From DASRWI01 sp035654655 (lineage in GTDB: Bacteria > Bacteroidota > Ignavibacteria > Ignavibacteriales > Ignavibacteriaceae), in the NCBI GenBank assembly GCA_035654655.1, contig DASRWI010000021.1, forward strand, positions 1-64,000: a stretch of DNA of 64,000 nt, given 5' to 3'. Position numbers and translations under genes: made by a program. Shown here one piece after another: positions 25,663-34,119 of this stretch. Positions within the stretch are counted from its first letter, which is position 1; every line of letters starts with the position of its first letter. The notes below the pieces were generated by a model. That model saw nothing but the letters and a program-made list of their open reading frames with translations. It was not told the DNA's origin and did not search any database.

Positions 25663-26310
25663 ATGAAATTAGACATATTAAAATTAGATGGTACTTCTTC
25701 TGGCGAGCAAATAGAACTTGCAGATGATATTTTTTCAATCGAACCAAATGATCATGCTATTTATTTGTCAGTTAAGGCATATTTAGCAAATCAAAGACAA
25801 GGTACCAGTAAATCTAAAGAACGCGGCGAAGTAAGTGGCGGTGGAAAGAAACCTTGGAAACAAAAAGGTAGAGGTGGTGCCAGAGCTGGTACAACCAGAT
25901 CTCCTCTTTGGGTTGGTGGTGGTACTATTTTTGGACCAAGACCAAGAGATTATAGACAGGATCTTCCTAAGAAGGTTAAAAAATTAGCCAGAAAATCTGC
26001 TTTATCTTATAAAGCTAAAGATTCTCAATTAGTTATTGTGGAAGATTTCAATCTTGATACACCTAAAACTAAAGATTTTATTAAGATTTTAGATGCATTA
26101 AAAGTTAATGGTAAAAAAGTTTTAGTACTTACCATTGCATATAACAAATCAGTTTATTTATCAGGAAGAAATATTCCTAAGGTTAATATTCTTGAAGCTG
26201 CAAAAGCATCTACTTATGATATATTAAATAATCAGGTTTTAGTACTGCAGAGAAGTGCTGTTGATGTTATTGCAAAATCATTCAGTTCTAAGCAGGAGGA
26301 GTTAGCATAG
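25663..26310 (+). CDS. rplD: 50S ribosomal protein L4
   Basis: Lines the exit tunnel. 215 residues with the extended tunnel loop GGGKKPWKQKGRGGARAGTT and SPLWVGGGTIFGPRPRDY. L4 represses the S10 operon in enterobacteria; no such leader is evident here. rplW begins 1 nt after the stop. Confidence 0.96.
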   Translation: MKLDILKLDGTSSGEQIELADDIFSIEPNDHAIYLSVKAYLANQRQGTSKSKERGEVSGGGKKPWKQKGRGGARAGTTRSPLWVGGGTIFGPRPRDYRQDLPKKVKKLARKSALSYKAKDSQLVIVEDFNLDTPKTKDFIKILDALKVNGKKVLVLTIAYNKSVYLSGRNIPKVNILEAAKASTYDILNNQVLVLQRSAVDVIAKSFSSKQEELA

Positions 26311-26311
26311 T

Positions 26312-26605
26312 ATGAATACAATTTTGATTAAACCTTTAATTACAGAAAAGATGACTAACCTTAGTGCAGACCAGGGTAAGTATGGATTTTTAGTAGATGT
26401 TAATGCTAATAAAATTGAGATTGCAAAGATTATCGAAAAGAAATTTAATGTTCACGTTGAAACAGTTAGAACAATAAATCACCCGGGTAAAGTAAAAACT
26501 CAGTTTAGAAAAAGCGGTAGATTTGTTGGTAAGACAGCTAAATTTAAAAAAGCTATTGTAACCTTAAAAAAGGGTGAAACAATAGAATTGTTTGAGCAAG
26601 TTTGA
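26312..26605 (+). CDS. rplW: 50S ribosomal protein L23
   Basis: Exit-tunnel rim protein that docks trigger factor and SRP. 97 residues: LIKPLITEKMTNL, VDVNANKIEIAKIIEKKFNVHVETV, then a basic tail. In the normal place between rplD and rplB. Confidence 0.96.
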   Translation: MNTILIKPLITEKMTNLSADQGKYGFLVDVNANKIEIAKIIEKKFNVHVETVRTINHPGKVKTQFRKSGRFVGKTAKFKKAIVTLKKGETIELFEQV

Positions 26606-26627
26606 TTTTTGAAAACAGGATAAATAG

Positions 26628-27452
26628 ATGGGCTTAAAAAAATATAAACCAACTACACCGGGTACAAGATTTCGTTCGGTTGCTACATTTGATGAAATTA
26701 CTAAAACAGTACCAGAAAAATCATTAACAGTAGCGTTAAAGAAATCCGGTGGTAGAAATAATCTTGGTAGAATTACTACAAGATTTATCGGTGGCGGTCA
26801 TAAGAGAAGATACAGAATTATTGATTTTAAAAGAGATAAGAAAAACATTCCTGCTAAAGTATTTTCTATTGAATATGATCCAAATAGAACTTCAAGAATT
26901 GCGTTATTAAATTATTCTGATGGCGAAAAAAGATATATTATCGCTCCTGAAGGATTAAAAGTAGGTATGACTGTTGTTTCAGGGCCTGGTTCTGAAATAA
27001 ACGTTGGTAATGCTTTACCTTTAAAAGAAATGCCATTAGGAAGTTTTGTACATAACGTTGAAATTAAACCTGGTAAAGGTGGTCAATTAGGCAGAAGTGC
27101 CGGATCATCATTACAATTGATGGCTAAAGAAGGTGACTATGCACAGCTTAAATTACCTTCAGGCGAAGTAAGGCTTGTAAGATTAGAATGTATGGCTACA
27201 TATGGTGTAGTAGGTAATGCTGAACAAGAAAATATTAGTTACGGAAAAGCTGGTAAATCAAGATGGTTAGGTAAAAGACCACATGTTAGAGGTGTTGCAA
27301 TGAACCCTGTTGATCACCCAATGGGTGGTGGTGAAGGTAAAACTTCCGGCGGCGGTCATCCTGTATCTCCTTGGGGTCAAAAAGCCAAAGGTTTAAAGAC
27401 CAGAAAACGTAAAAAAGAATCAAATAAATTTATTATAAAAAGACGGAAATAA
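26628..27452 (+). CDS. rplB: 50S ribosomal protein L2
   Basis: Largest primary 50S binding protein, needed for subunit joining and peptidyl transfer. 274 residues with GGRNNLGRITTRFIGGGHKR and the highly conserved NPVDHPMGGGEGK containing the functionally important His. Basic C-terminal tail. Confidence 0.97.
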   Translation: MGLKKYKPTTPGTRFRSVATFDEITKTVPEKSLTVALKKSGGRNNLGRITTRFIGGGHKRRYRIIDFKRDKKNIPAKVFSIEYDPNRTSRIALLNYSDGEKRYIIAPEGLKVGMTVVSGPGSEINVGNALPLKEMPLGSFVHNVEIKPGKGGQLGRSAGSSLQLMAKEGDYAQLKLPSGEVRLVRLECMATYGVVGNAEQENISYGKAGKSRWLGKRPHVRGVAMNPVDHPMGGGEGKTSGGGHPVSPWGQKAKGLKTRKRKKESNKFIIKRRK

Positions 27453-27464
27453 GCAGAGAGTTAT

Positions 27465-27752
27465 ATGCCAAGATCGGTAAAAAAAGGTCCTTTCGTAGAA
27501 CATAACTTAATCGAAAAAATTGAGCAGCTTAATAGCAGCGGTCAGAAAAAGATTATTAAAACCTGGTCAAGAGCTTCTACAATTATTCCGGAATTTATAG
27601 GTCATACGATTGCAGTTCACAATGGTAACAAAATGATTCCGGTATATGTAACAGAAAATATGGTTGGACATAAATTAGGTGAATTTGCACCTACCAGAAT
27701 ATTTAGAGGACATCCGGGTACAAAAGCTGAAAAAGCATCAAAAGCTAAATAA
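27465..27752 (+). CDS. rpsS: 30S ribosomal protein S19
   Basis: Head protein of 95 residues: MPRSVKKGPFVEHNL, then TWSRASTIIPEFIGHTIAVHNG and HKLGEFAPTRIFRGH. It pairs with S13 near the A-site finger. Twelve nt after rplB. Confidence 0.97.
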   Translation: MPRSVKKGPFVEHNLIEKIEQLNSSGQKKIIKTWSRASTIIPEFIGHTIAVHNGNKMIPVYVTENMVGHKLGEFAPTRIFRGHPGTKAEKASKAK

Positions 27753-27775
27753 AAAAGTTAAGGATTTTTTAGTAA

Positions 27776-28120
27776 ATGGAAGCAAAAGCAATACATAGAT
27801 ATATTGGTTCATCACCAAGAAAAATGCGTTTAGTAATAGACTTAATAAGAGGCGTCTCAGTTGATAAAGCTGTGGAAGTATTGCATTTTTCAACTAAACA
27901 TGCATCTAAAACTGCAGAAAAAGTATTAAGATCAGCAGTTTCTAATCTTCTTAATCAAGATGATACCAGCAGATTAGAACCTTCTCAATTATTCGTAAAG
28001 GAAGCTTTTGTAGATCAAGGGCCGACTATAAAGAGAATTTCTCCTGCACCGATGGGCAGGGCATACAGGATTAGAAAAAGATCTTGTCATTTAACAATTG
28101 TTGTAGCAACTAAAGCATAA
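27776..28120 (+). CDS. rplV: 50S ribosomal protein L22
   Basis: 114 residues. The beta-hairpin that reaches into the exit tunnel is recognisable as DQGPTIKRISPAPMGRAYRI. The N-terminus MEAKAIHRYIGSSPRKMRLVIDLIRG is typical. A GCCGGAGG site at its end serves the next gene. Confidence 0.97.
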   Translation: MEAKAIHRYIGSSPRKMRLVIDLIRGVSVDKAVEVLHFSTKHASKTAEKVLRSAVSNLLNQDDTSRLEPSQLFVKEAFVDQGPTIKRISPAPMGRAYRIRKRSCHLTIVVATKA

Positions 28121-28134
28121 GCCGGAGGATATTT

Positions 28135-28776
28135 TTGGGACAGAAAACAAACCCGATTGGATTAAGAGTTGGAATTATTAGAGGATGGGACTCTAATTGG
28201 TATGAAAATAAAAGTTATGCCGTTAAGCTTAAAGAAGACGACAAATTAAGAAATTACGTGAAAAACCGTTTGAAAAAAGCGGGTATAGCTAAGATAATTA
28301 TTGATAGAACATCAAAGAACATAATTCTAAACATACATACTTCTCGTCCTGGTGTTGTTATCGGTAAAAGCGGAAAAGAAATTACCCAATTGGAACAAGA
28401 GTTAAGACAGGTTACAGATAAAGAGGTAAAAGTTCAAATATCTGAAATTAAACGTCCGGAATTAAATGCTTATTTAGTTGCTGAAAATATAGCCAATCAA
28501 TTAGTTGGCAGAGTATCCTTCAGAAGAGCAATGAAATCAGCAATTACTTCTGCAATGAGAATGGGTGCTGAAGGAATAAGAATTATGTGTTCAGGCAGAT
28601 TAGGCGGTGCTGAAATGGCTAGAACAGAACAATATAAAGAAGGAAGAATTCCTTTACATACATTAAGAGCTGACATTGATTATGCTAATGGTAGAGCAGA
28701 AACAATATATGGTTCAATAGGTATCAAAGTGTGGATTTGCCGTGGTGAAATCTTAGGCAAAAGATTATCAGAATAA
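28135..28776 (+). CDS. rpsC: 30S ribosomal protein S3
   Basis: mRNA-entry-site protein of 213 residues with a type II KH domain (PGVVIGKSGKEITQLEQEL) and the conserved MGQKTNPIGLRVGIIRGWDSNWY start. The start codon is TTG at 28135, fixed by the upstream CCGGAGG and the conserved N-terminus. Confidence 0.97.
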   Translation: MGQKTNPIGLRVGIIRGWDSNWYENKSYAVKLKEDDKLRNYVKNRLKKAGIAKIIIDRTSKNIILNIHTSRPGVVIGKSGKEITQLEQELRQVTDKEVKVQISEIKRPELNAYLVAENIANQLVGRVSFRRAMKSAITSAMRMGAEGIRIMCSGRLGGAEMARTEQYKEGRIPLHTLRADIDYANGRAETIYGSIGIKVWICRGEILGKRLSE

Positions 28777-28800
28777 ATTTTATATCGGAGTTTTTTTATC

Positions 28801-29217
28801 ATGTTAATGCCAAAAAGAGTTAAATTTAGAAAATCGCAGCGCGGAAGAATGAAGGGTAAAGCTACTAGAGGTGCTTCCGTTTCTTTTGGAGATTTTGGAT
28901 TGAAAGCTTTAGAACCTCATTGGATTACAAGCCGCCAAATCGAAGCTTGTCGTGTTGCTTTGTCAAGAAAAATGAAAAGAGATGGTAAAGTTTGGATTAG
29001 AATATTTCCTGACAAACCTGTTTCTAAAAAACCTCTGGAAACCAGAATGGGTAAAGGTAAAGGCGCACCTGAATTTTGGGTTGCTGTTGTTAAGCCTGGA
29101 AGAGTAATGTTTGAAGTTTCAGGAGTTTCTAAAGAGCTTGCTCACGAAGCTTTATCAACTTGTGCTTATAAACTTCCTATTAAAACCAAAGTTGTTTCAA
29201 GACCAGATTACGAATAA
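28801..29217 (+). CDS. rplP: 50S ribosomal protein L16
   Basis: 138 residues, MLMPKRVKFRKSQRGRMKG, with the conserved ITSRQIEACRVALSRKMKR and PVSKKPLETRMGKGKG. Sits near the A site and L27. The ATG at 28801 follows CGGAG. Confidence 0.97.
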   Translation: MLMPKRVKFRKSQRGRMKGKATRGASVSFGDFGLKALEPHWITSRQIEACRVALSRKMKRDGKVWIRIFPDKPVSKKPLETRMGKGKGAPEFWVAVVKPGRVMFEVSGVSKELAHEALSTCAYKLPIKTKVVSRPDYE

Positions 29218-29239
29218 AAATTTAAGGTAGAAAAAGAAA

Positions 29240-29470
29240 ATGAAAATTCATGAAATTAAAGAAATGAACAACGACGAGTTAGTAAAGAGGATTGAGGAAG
29301 AAGAGATAAATTTAGTTGATTTAAGATTTCAGCATCAGCTTAAACAGTTGGCAAATACTTCTAAGCTTAAGTTGACTAAAAGAGATATTGCAAGAATGAA
29401 GACTTTATTAAATGAAAGATTGACAGCTGAAAAATCTTCCAAGCAGACTAAAGAAGGAGCAGATGCTTAA
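29240..29470 (+). CDS. rpmC: 50S ribosomal protein L29
   Basis: 76-residue helical hairpin protein at the tunnel exit: MKIHEIKEMNNDELVKRIEE and DIARMKTLLNERL. The C-terminus is slightly extended. Its TAA is immediately followed by the rpsQ ATG, so translation is likely coupled. Confidence 0.95.
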   Translation: MKIHEIKEMNNDELVKRIEEEEINLVDLRFQHQLKQLANTSKLKLTKRDIARMKTLLNERLTAEKSSKQTKEGADA

Positions 29471-29728
29471 ATGGAACAGAGAAATTTAAGAAAAACCAGA
29501 ATAGGTGTTGTTGTTGGCAATAAAATGGATAAAACTATCTCTGTTGCTATCGAACGCAGAGTTCCACATCCTATTTATAAAAAATATTTTAAGAAGACAA
29601 CCAAATTGATGGCTCACGATGAAAAGAATGAATGCAAAGTTGGTGATAAAGTGAGAATAATGGAGACACGTCCTTTAAGCTTAAGAAAAAGATGGCGTCT
29701 GGTTGAAGTAATTGAACAAGCCAAGTAG
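29471..29728 (+). CDS. rpsQ: 30S ribosomal protein S17
   Basis: 85-residue OB-fold protein: MEQRNLRKTRIGVVVGNKMDKTI, then HPIYKKYFKKTTKLMAHDE and ETRPLSLRKRWRLVEV. Directly abuts rpmC. Confidence 0.97.
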   Translation: MEQRNLRKTRIGVVVGNKMDKTISVAIERRVPHPIYKKYFKKTTKLMAHDEKNECKVGDKVRIMETRPLSLRKRWRLVEVIEQAK

Positions 29729-29748
29729 TAAATAAGGAAGGTGTTTAA

Positions 29749-30117
29749 ATGATACAAGAAGAAACGAATTTAGTAGTCGCCGATAATTCTGGCGCAAAAA
29801 AAGTTAGATGTATCCGTGTACTTGGCGGAAGTGGAAGACAATATGCCAGTGTAGGAGATTTAATTGTAGTATCTGTTAAATCTGCTATTCCTAACGGTAA
29901 CGTTAAAAAAGGTGAAGTTTCAAGAGCAGTTATTGTTAGAACTAAAAAAGAAGTTAAAAGAAAAGATGGTTCTTACATTAGATTTGATGAAAATGCAGCT
30001 GTTTTAATAAATGCTCAGAACGAACCTAAAGGGACTCGTATTTTTGGTCCTGTTGCAAGAGAATTAAGAGAAAAACAGTTTATGAAAATTGTTTCCTTAG
30101 CACCAGAAGTATTATAA
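29749..30117 (+). CDS. rplN: 50S ribosomal protein L14
   Basis: 122 residues, MIQEETNLVVADNSGAKKVRCIRVLGG, ending FMKIVSLAPEVL. Forms an intersubunit bridge. It has an AAGGAAGGTG ribosome-binding site. Confidence 0.97.
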   Translation: MIQEETNLVVADNSGAKKVRCIRVLGGSGRQYASVGDLIVVSVKSAIPNGNVKKGEVSRAVIVRTKKEVKRKDGSYIRFDENAAVLINAQNEPKGTRIFGPVARELREKQFMKIVSLAPEVL

Positions 30118-30134
30118 ACAGAGACGAGAGTTTA

Positions 30135-30461
30135 ATGAAAATTCATAAAAATGATAAAGTAATGGTTATAACCGGTAACGACAAAGGTAAAACCGGAAAA
30201 GTTTTAAAAGTGTTTCCTAAGACTTCAAAAATTATCATTGAAGGTATTAACTTAAGGAAAAGACACACAAAACCTAACCAAAGAACACCACAAGGTGGTA
30301 TTCTTGAAAAAGAAGCTCCAATTAATGCTTCTAATGTTATGCTTTTAGATCCTAAATCTAACGAACCTACCAGAATTGGTTCTCAGGTTATCCTGGATGA
30401 TAAGAGTGGCAAGAAAAGAAGAGCAAGAGTTAGCAAAATTAGTGGCGAAATGATTCAATAA
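30135..30461 (+). CDS. rplX: 50S ribosomal protein L24
   Basis: Assembly initiator of 108 residues with an N-terminal KOW motif (KNDKVMVITGNDKGKTGKVLKV) and EGINLRKRHTKPNQRTPQGG. In the standard place between rplN and rplE. Confidence 0.96.
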   Translation: MKIHKNDKVMVITGNDKGKTGKVLKVFPKTSKIIIEGINLRKRHTKPNQRTPQGGILEKEAPINASNVMLLDPKSNEPTRIGSQVILDDKSGKKRRARVSKISGEMIQ

Positions 30462-30486
30462 TTTTTTTAAGGTTTGAGACTTAAAA

Positions 30487-31164
30487 ATGGCAGAGAAGAA
30501 AACAAAAAAAGAAAATACAGAGCAAAAACCTAAAGTTGCAGAAAAAACTGCTAAGGGTTCTAAAAAAGAATCTAAGGATGCGGGCGTTGAAAAACAAATT
30601 AAAATTAAAGCTCGTTTAACTGATACTTATAAAGGTGAAATAGTTCCTGCTCTTATGACTAAATTTCAGTATAAGAGTATTATGCAGGTTCCTAAACTAC
30701 ATAAGATAGTAGTTAATATGGGTGTTGGTGCAGCTGTTCAAGATCCTAAAATTTTGGAAGAAGCTGTTAAGGAATTAGAAACTATTACCGGACAAAAAGC
30801 CAGCATTAGAAAAGCTAAAAAAGCTATCTCTAACTTTAAGTTAAGAGAAGGCTTAAACATCGGTGCAATGGTTACTTTGAGAAAAGAAAAAATGTATGAG
30901 TTTTTAGATAGACTTATTAACGTTGCCTTACCAAGAGTAAGAGACTTCAGAGGTTTATCAGATAAATCTTTTGACGGTAGAGGTAATTATACTATCGGTA
31001 TTAAAGAGCAAATTATCTTCCCTGAAATTAACGTAGATAAAATTACTAAAGTTTTAGGAATGGATATTACTTTTGTAACTACAGCTCAAACCGATAATGA
31101 AGCTTATGAATTACTTCAGGCATTCGGTGTTCCTTTTAGAAAAAAAGAAATTAAAACAGCGTAA
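30487..31164 (+). CDS. rplE: 50S ribosomal protein L5 with N-terminal extension
   Basis: 5S rRNA-binding protein. The canonical L5 body begins around residue 42 (KARLTDTYKGEIVPALMTKF) and contains LHKIVVNMGVG and LPRVRDFRGLSDKSFDGRGNY. Ahead of it is a Lys/Glu-rich extension of about 41 residues, predicted disordered, making 225 residues in place of about 180. No in-frame ATG lies between the extension and the core, and the ATG at 30487 lies behind TTAAGGTTTGAGA, so the extension appears genuine. Confidence 0.95.
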   Translation: MAEKKTKKENTEQKPKVAEKTAKGSKKESKDAGVEKQIKIKARLTDTYKGEIVPALMTKFQYKSIMQVPKLHKIVVNMGVGAAVQDPKILEEAVKELETITGQKASIRKAKKAISNFKLREGLNIGAMVTLRKEKMYEFLDRLINVALPRVRDFRGLSDKSFDGRGNYTIGIKEQIIFPEINVDKITKVLGMDITFVTTAQTDNEAYELLQAFGVPFRKKEIKTA

Positions 31165-31181
31165 TTAGGAGAATTTATTTA

Positions 31182-31451
31182 ATGGCAAGAAAAAGCTTAA
31201 TAGCAAGAGAAGAAAAAAGAAGAAGACTGGTTGAAAAATACAGTAAGATTCGTGAAGAGCTTAAAGAAAAAGGTGATTACGAAGGATTACAAAAACTTCC
31301 TAAAAATTCTGCTCCTACAAGGCTGCATAACCGTTGTATGTTTACAGGAAGAGCAAGAGCATATTATAGAAAATTTGGAATTAGCCGCCTGGTTTTAAGA
31401 GAGATGGCGTTAAAAGGCGAAATTCCTGGACTTAAAAAATCAAGCTGGTAA
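31182..31451 (+). CDS. rpsN: 30S ribosomal protein S14, zinc-free long form
   Basis: 89 residues, MARKSLIAREEKRRRLVEKY, ending GEIPGLKKSSW. The long form lacks the CxxC pairs of the short zinc-dependent S14; only one Cys, in NRCMFTGR, is present. It has a TTAGGAG ribosome-binding site. Confidence 0.97.
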   Translation: MARKSLIAREEKRRRLVEKYSKIREELKEKGDYEGLQKLPKNSAPTRLHNRCMFTGRARAYYRKFGISRLVLREMALKGEIPGLKKSSW

Positions 31452-31464
31452 GAAGGAGATATTT

Positions 31465-31860
31465 ATGCCCGTAACAGATTCAATTGCAGATTTTTTAACT
31501 AGAATCAGAAATGCCAGTAAGGCAAAGAAACCTAGAGTTGATATCCCTTCATCTAATTTGAAAAAGAATTTAGCTGAAATATTGAAGAAGTATAACTTCA
31601 TTGAAGATTATACGATAATAGAAGATAATAAACAGGACATCATAAGAGTTACTCTTAAATATACAAATGGTGTTGCTGCTATTAACGGATTAAAAAGAAT
31701 AAGTACACCCGGTTTACGAGTTTATAAAAGCTTCGATAAACTTCCTCGTGTGTTAAATGGCTTAGGAATTACAGTGATTTCCACTTCCAAAGGCTTAATG
31801 ACCGACAAGGAAGCAAGGAAAGAAACTGTTGGTGGTGAAATAGTTTGTTATATCTGGTAA
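31465..31860 (+). CDS. rpsH: 30S ribosomal protein S8
   Basis: 131 residues: DSIADFLTRIRNASKAKKPRVDIPSS at the N-terminus and TSKGLMTDKEARKETVGGEIVCYIW at the C-terminus. Binds helix 21 of 16S rRNA, and in enterobacteria also the spc mRNA. Has an AGAAGGAG site. Confidence 0.97.
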   Translation: MPVTDSIADFLTRIRNASKAKKPRVDIPSSNLKKNLAEILKKYNFIEDYTIIEDNKQDIIRVTLKYTNGVAAINGLKRISTPGLRVYKSFDKLPRVLNGLGITVISTSKGLMTDKEARKETVGGEIVCYIW

Positions 31861-31881
31861 CTTTTTTAACGGAGTTTGAAA

Positions 31882-32421
31882 GTGTCAAGAATTGGTAAAA
31901 AAGCAATTACAATACCTTCAGGAGTTACAATAACCTCTAACAATAATGTTGTTAAGGTTAAGGGTCCTAAAGGTGAACTTATGCAGGATATTCATCCTAA
32001 TATGAATGTTGCAATAAAAGATGGTGAGTTAACTGTAACTAGACCTGACGATACAAGAACAAATAAAGCTTTACATGGATTGACCAGAGCTTTAATTCAA
32101 AATATGGTTACCGGTGTAGTTGAAGAATATAAAAAGACTTTGGATATTGTTGGTGTTGGTTACAGAGTAGAGCTTAAAGGTAAAAACCTTTTGATTAACA
32201 TAGGTTATTCTCATCCAGTTTACTTTATGCCTCCTGATGGAGTAACATTACAAACTCCAACTGCAAACCAGATTGTAATAACTGGTATTGATAAGCAGTT
32301 AGTTGGAATGGTTGCTGCAAAAATTAGATCCATCAGAGAACCTGAACCATATAAAGGTAAAGGTATTAAGTACTCTGATGAACAAATAATTCGTAAAGCC
32401 GGTAAAACAGCAGGTAAATAA
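31882..32421 (+). CDS. rplF: 50S ribosomal protein L6
   Basis: 179 residues beginning MSRIGKKAITIPSGV, the family consensus. I choose GTG at 31882: GGAG at 31871-31874 is 7 nt upstream, while the in-frame TTG at 31876 is too close to that site. The C-terminal segment EPYKGKGIKYSDEQIIRKAGKT is typical. Confidence 0.96.
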   Translation: MSRIGKKAITIPSGVTITSNNNVVKVKGPKGELMQDIHPNMNVAIKDGELTVTRPDDTRTNKALHGLTRALIQNMVTGVVEEYKKTLDIVGVGYRVELKGKNLLINIGYSHPVYFMPPDGVTLQTPTANQIVITGIDKQLVGMVAAKIRSIREPEPYKGKGIKYSDEQIIRKAGKTAGK

Positions 32422-32440
32422 TTAGCGGAGAAATGTAAAA

Positions 32441-32806
32441 ATGATTAATAGAAATAATAATAGTAGATTACGCTCTAAAACTAAAATAAGAAAACATATT
32501 TCCGGTACACCAGAGAGACCTCGTTTTACAGTTTACCGCAGCTTAAATAATGTTTATGCTCAGTTAATAGATGACCAGAATGGAAAAACTTTAGTTTCTG
32601 CTTCAACTTTAACCAAAGATATTTTAGATGAAGTTAAGAATACTAAGAGCAAAGTTGCAAAAAGTAAACTTATCGGAACTTATATTGCAAAAAAAGCTTT
32701 AGAACAGAATATTACTTCAGTAGTGTTTGATAGAAACGGTTATAGATACCACGGTAGAATTCAGGCGATTGCCGAAGGTGCCAGAGAAGCCGGATTGAAA
32801 TTTTAA
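32441..32806 (+). CDS. rplR: 50S ribosomal protein L18
   Basis: 121 residues, 5S rRNA-binding: RLRSKTKIRKHISGTPERPRFTVYRS and FDRNGYRYHGRIQAIAEGAREAGLKF. Its stop codon is only 4 nt from the first base of tRNA-Gln. Confidence 0.97.
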   Translation: MINRNNNSRLRSKTKIRKHISGTPERPRFTVYRSLNNVYAQLIDDQNGKTLVSASTLTKDILDEVKNTKSKVAKSKLIGTYIAKKALEQNITSVVFDRNGYRYHGRIQAIAEGAREAGLKF

Positions 32807-32810
32807 TCGG

Positions 32811-32884
32811 TGCCGGATCGTCTAATGGCAGGACTACGCCCTTTGGAGGCGTCTGTAGAGGTTCGAGTCCTCTTCCGGCAGCCA
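32811..32884 (+). tRNA. tRNA-Gln (TTG) inside the spc operon
   Basis: 74 nt. Acceptor TGCCGGA with TCCGGCA, anticodon loop CTTTGGA giving TTG, T-arm GAGGTTCGAGTCCTC. Discriminator G and the 3' CCA are encoded. It lies in the sense direction between rplR and rpsE with no visible promoter of its own, so it is probably cut out of the ribosomal-protein mRNA. Confidence 0.95.
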
Positions 32885-32942
32885 TGTTTGAATAAAAAAT
32901 TTAGTTAATAAATACTTAAAAAGAGAGTTGTTGGAGAATTAA

Positions 32943-33449
32943 TTGAAAACAATAAAGCAAAACGAAATTGAAGGACTTAAAGAAAAAGTTGTTCATATTA
33001 ACAGAGTTGCAAAAGTTGTTAAAGGCGGTAGACGCTTTAGCTTTAATGCAATAGTTGTTGTTGGTAATGGAAGCGGCACAGTTGGTGTTGGTTTAGGTAA
33101 AGCTAATGAAGTAACAGATGCTATTGCTAAAGGTATTGATGATGCTAAGAAAAACCTTGTTAAAGTTTCCGTTATTAAAGGAACTGTTGCTCACGAAGTT
33201 ATAGGAAAATTTGGCGCTGGAAAAGTTCTTCTTAAACCTGCTTCTCCTGGTACCGGCTTAATTGCTGGTGGTGGAGTTAGAGCGGTTCTTGAAGCTGCCG
33301 GTGTTACTGATATATTAACTAAATCCTTAGGTTCTAGTAATCCACATAATCAGGTTAAAGCTACTTTAGATGGATTATTGAATATTATTGATGCAAAGAA
33401 AATGGCGTCAAAAAGAGGAATGACTATTCAAGAGCTTTTTAATGCTTAA
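32943..33449 (+). CDS. rpsE: 30S ribosomal protein S5
   Basis: 168 residues with the double-stranded-RNA-binding-like N-terminal domain (VVHINRVAKVVKGGRRFSFNAIVVVGN) and GLIAGGGVRAVLEAAGV. The start is TTG at 32943, 5 nt after a GGAG site. Separated from rplR by the tRNA-Gln gene and a 58-nt AT-rich leader. Confidence 0.97.
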   Translation: MKTIKQNEIEGLKEKVVHINRVAKVVKGGRRFSFNAIVVVGNGSGTVGVGLGKANEVTDAIAKGIDDAKKNLVKVSVIKGTVAHEVIGKFGAGKVLLKPASPGTGLIAGGGVRAVLEAAGVTDILTKSLGSSNPHNQVKATLDGLLNIIDAKKMASKRGMTIQELFNA

Positions 33450-33459
33450 TGAGGAACAA

Positions 33460-33645
33460 ATGGCAAAGTTAAAGATTACACAAACTAAAAGCATAATTGA
33501 TAGACCGGAGCCGCAAAAATTAACTATTAAGGCATTGGGTTTAGGCAGACCAAATTGGTTTGTTGAGCATAACGATACTCCTCAAATTAGAGGAATGATA
33601 AACAAAGTTAAACATTTAGTATCTGTTGAAGAAATTAAGGAATAG
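33460..33645 (+). CDS. rpmD: 50S ribosomal protein L30
   Basis: 61 residues, MAKLKITQTKSIIDRPEPQKLTI and RGMINKVKHLVSVEEI. I choose ATG 33460, preceded by GAGG at 33451-33454, over an earlier in-frame ATG at 33442 that lies inside rpsE. The chosen form has the family length. Confidence 0.94.
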   Translation: MAKLKITQTKSIIDRPEPQKLTIKALGLGRPNWFVEHNDTPQIRGMINKVKHLVSVEEIKE

Positions 33646-33657
33646 GGAATTATAAAA

Positions 33658-34110
33658 ATGGATATTCTTAGTAATTTAAAATATGCCCCGGGTTCAAAGA
33701 AGAATCCCAAAAGAGTAGGTAGAGGCGAAGGTTCAGGTCACGGTGGAACAGCAACCAGAGGTATGAATGGTCAGATGTCAAGATCCGGTGCCAAGAAAAA
33801 AGCCTGGTTTGAAGGTGGTCAGATGCCTCTTCAAAGAAGAATTCCTAAACACGGTTTTACAAATATTTTTAAAGTGTATTATCAAGTTGTAAATATTGCA
33901 TCCCTACAAGATGCTGCTGAAAAATTTGGCAATAGTTTAGTAAATGCTGAAAATCTAAAAAAAGTTGGTTTAATTTCCAGCTTAAGAAAACCGGTTAAAG
34001 TTTTGGGTAATGGCGAAATTTCTGCCAAATTAAACATCGAAGTTAATGCTTTCAGCGAATCTGCAAAACAGAAAATCGAAGCTGCAGGCGGATCAATTAA
34101 AAAGATATAA
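33658..34110 (+). CDS. rplO: 50S ribosomal protein L15
   Basis: 150 residues with a Gly-rich N-terminal extension (RVGRGEGSGHGGTATRGMNGQ) that penetrates the 50S core, and GGQMPLQRRIPKHGF. Followed after 9 nt by secY, the usual arrangement. Confidence 0.97.
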   Translation: MDILSNLKYAPGSKKNPKRVGRGEGSGHGGTATRGMNGQMSRSGAKKKAWFEGGQMPLQRRIPKHGFTNIFKVYYQVVNIASLQDAAEKFGNSLVNAENLKKVGLISSLRKPVKVLGNGEISAKLNIEVNAFSESAKQKIEAAGGSIKKI

Positions 34111-34119
34111 TCTAGCATA

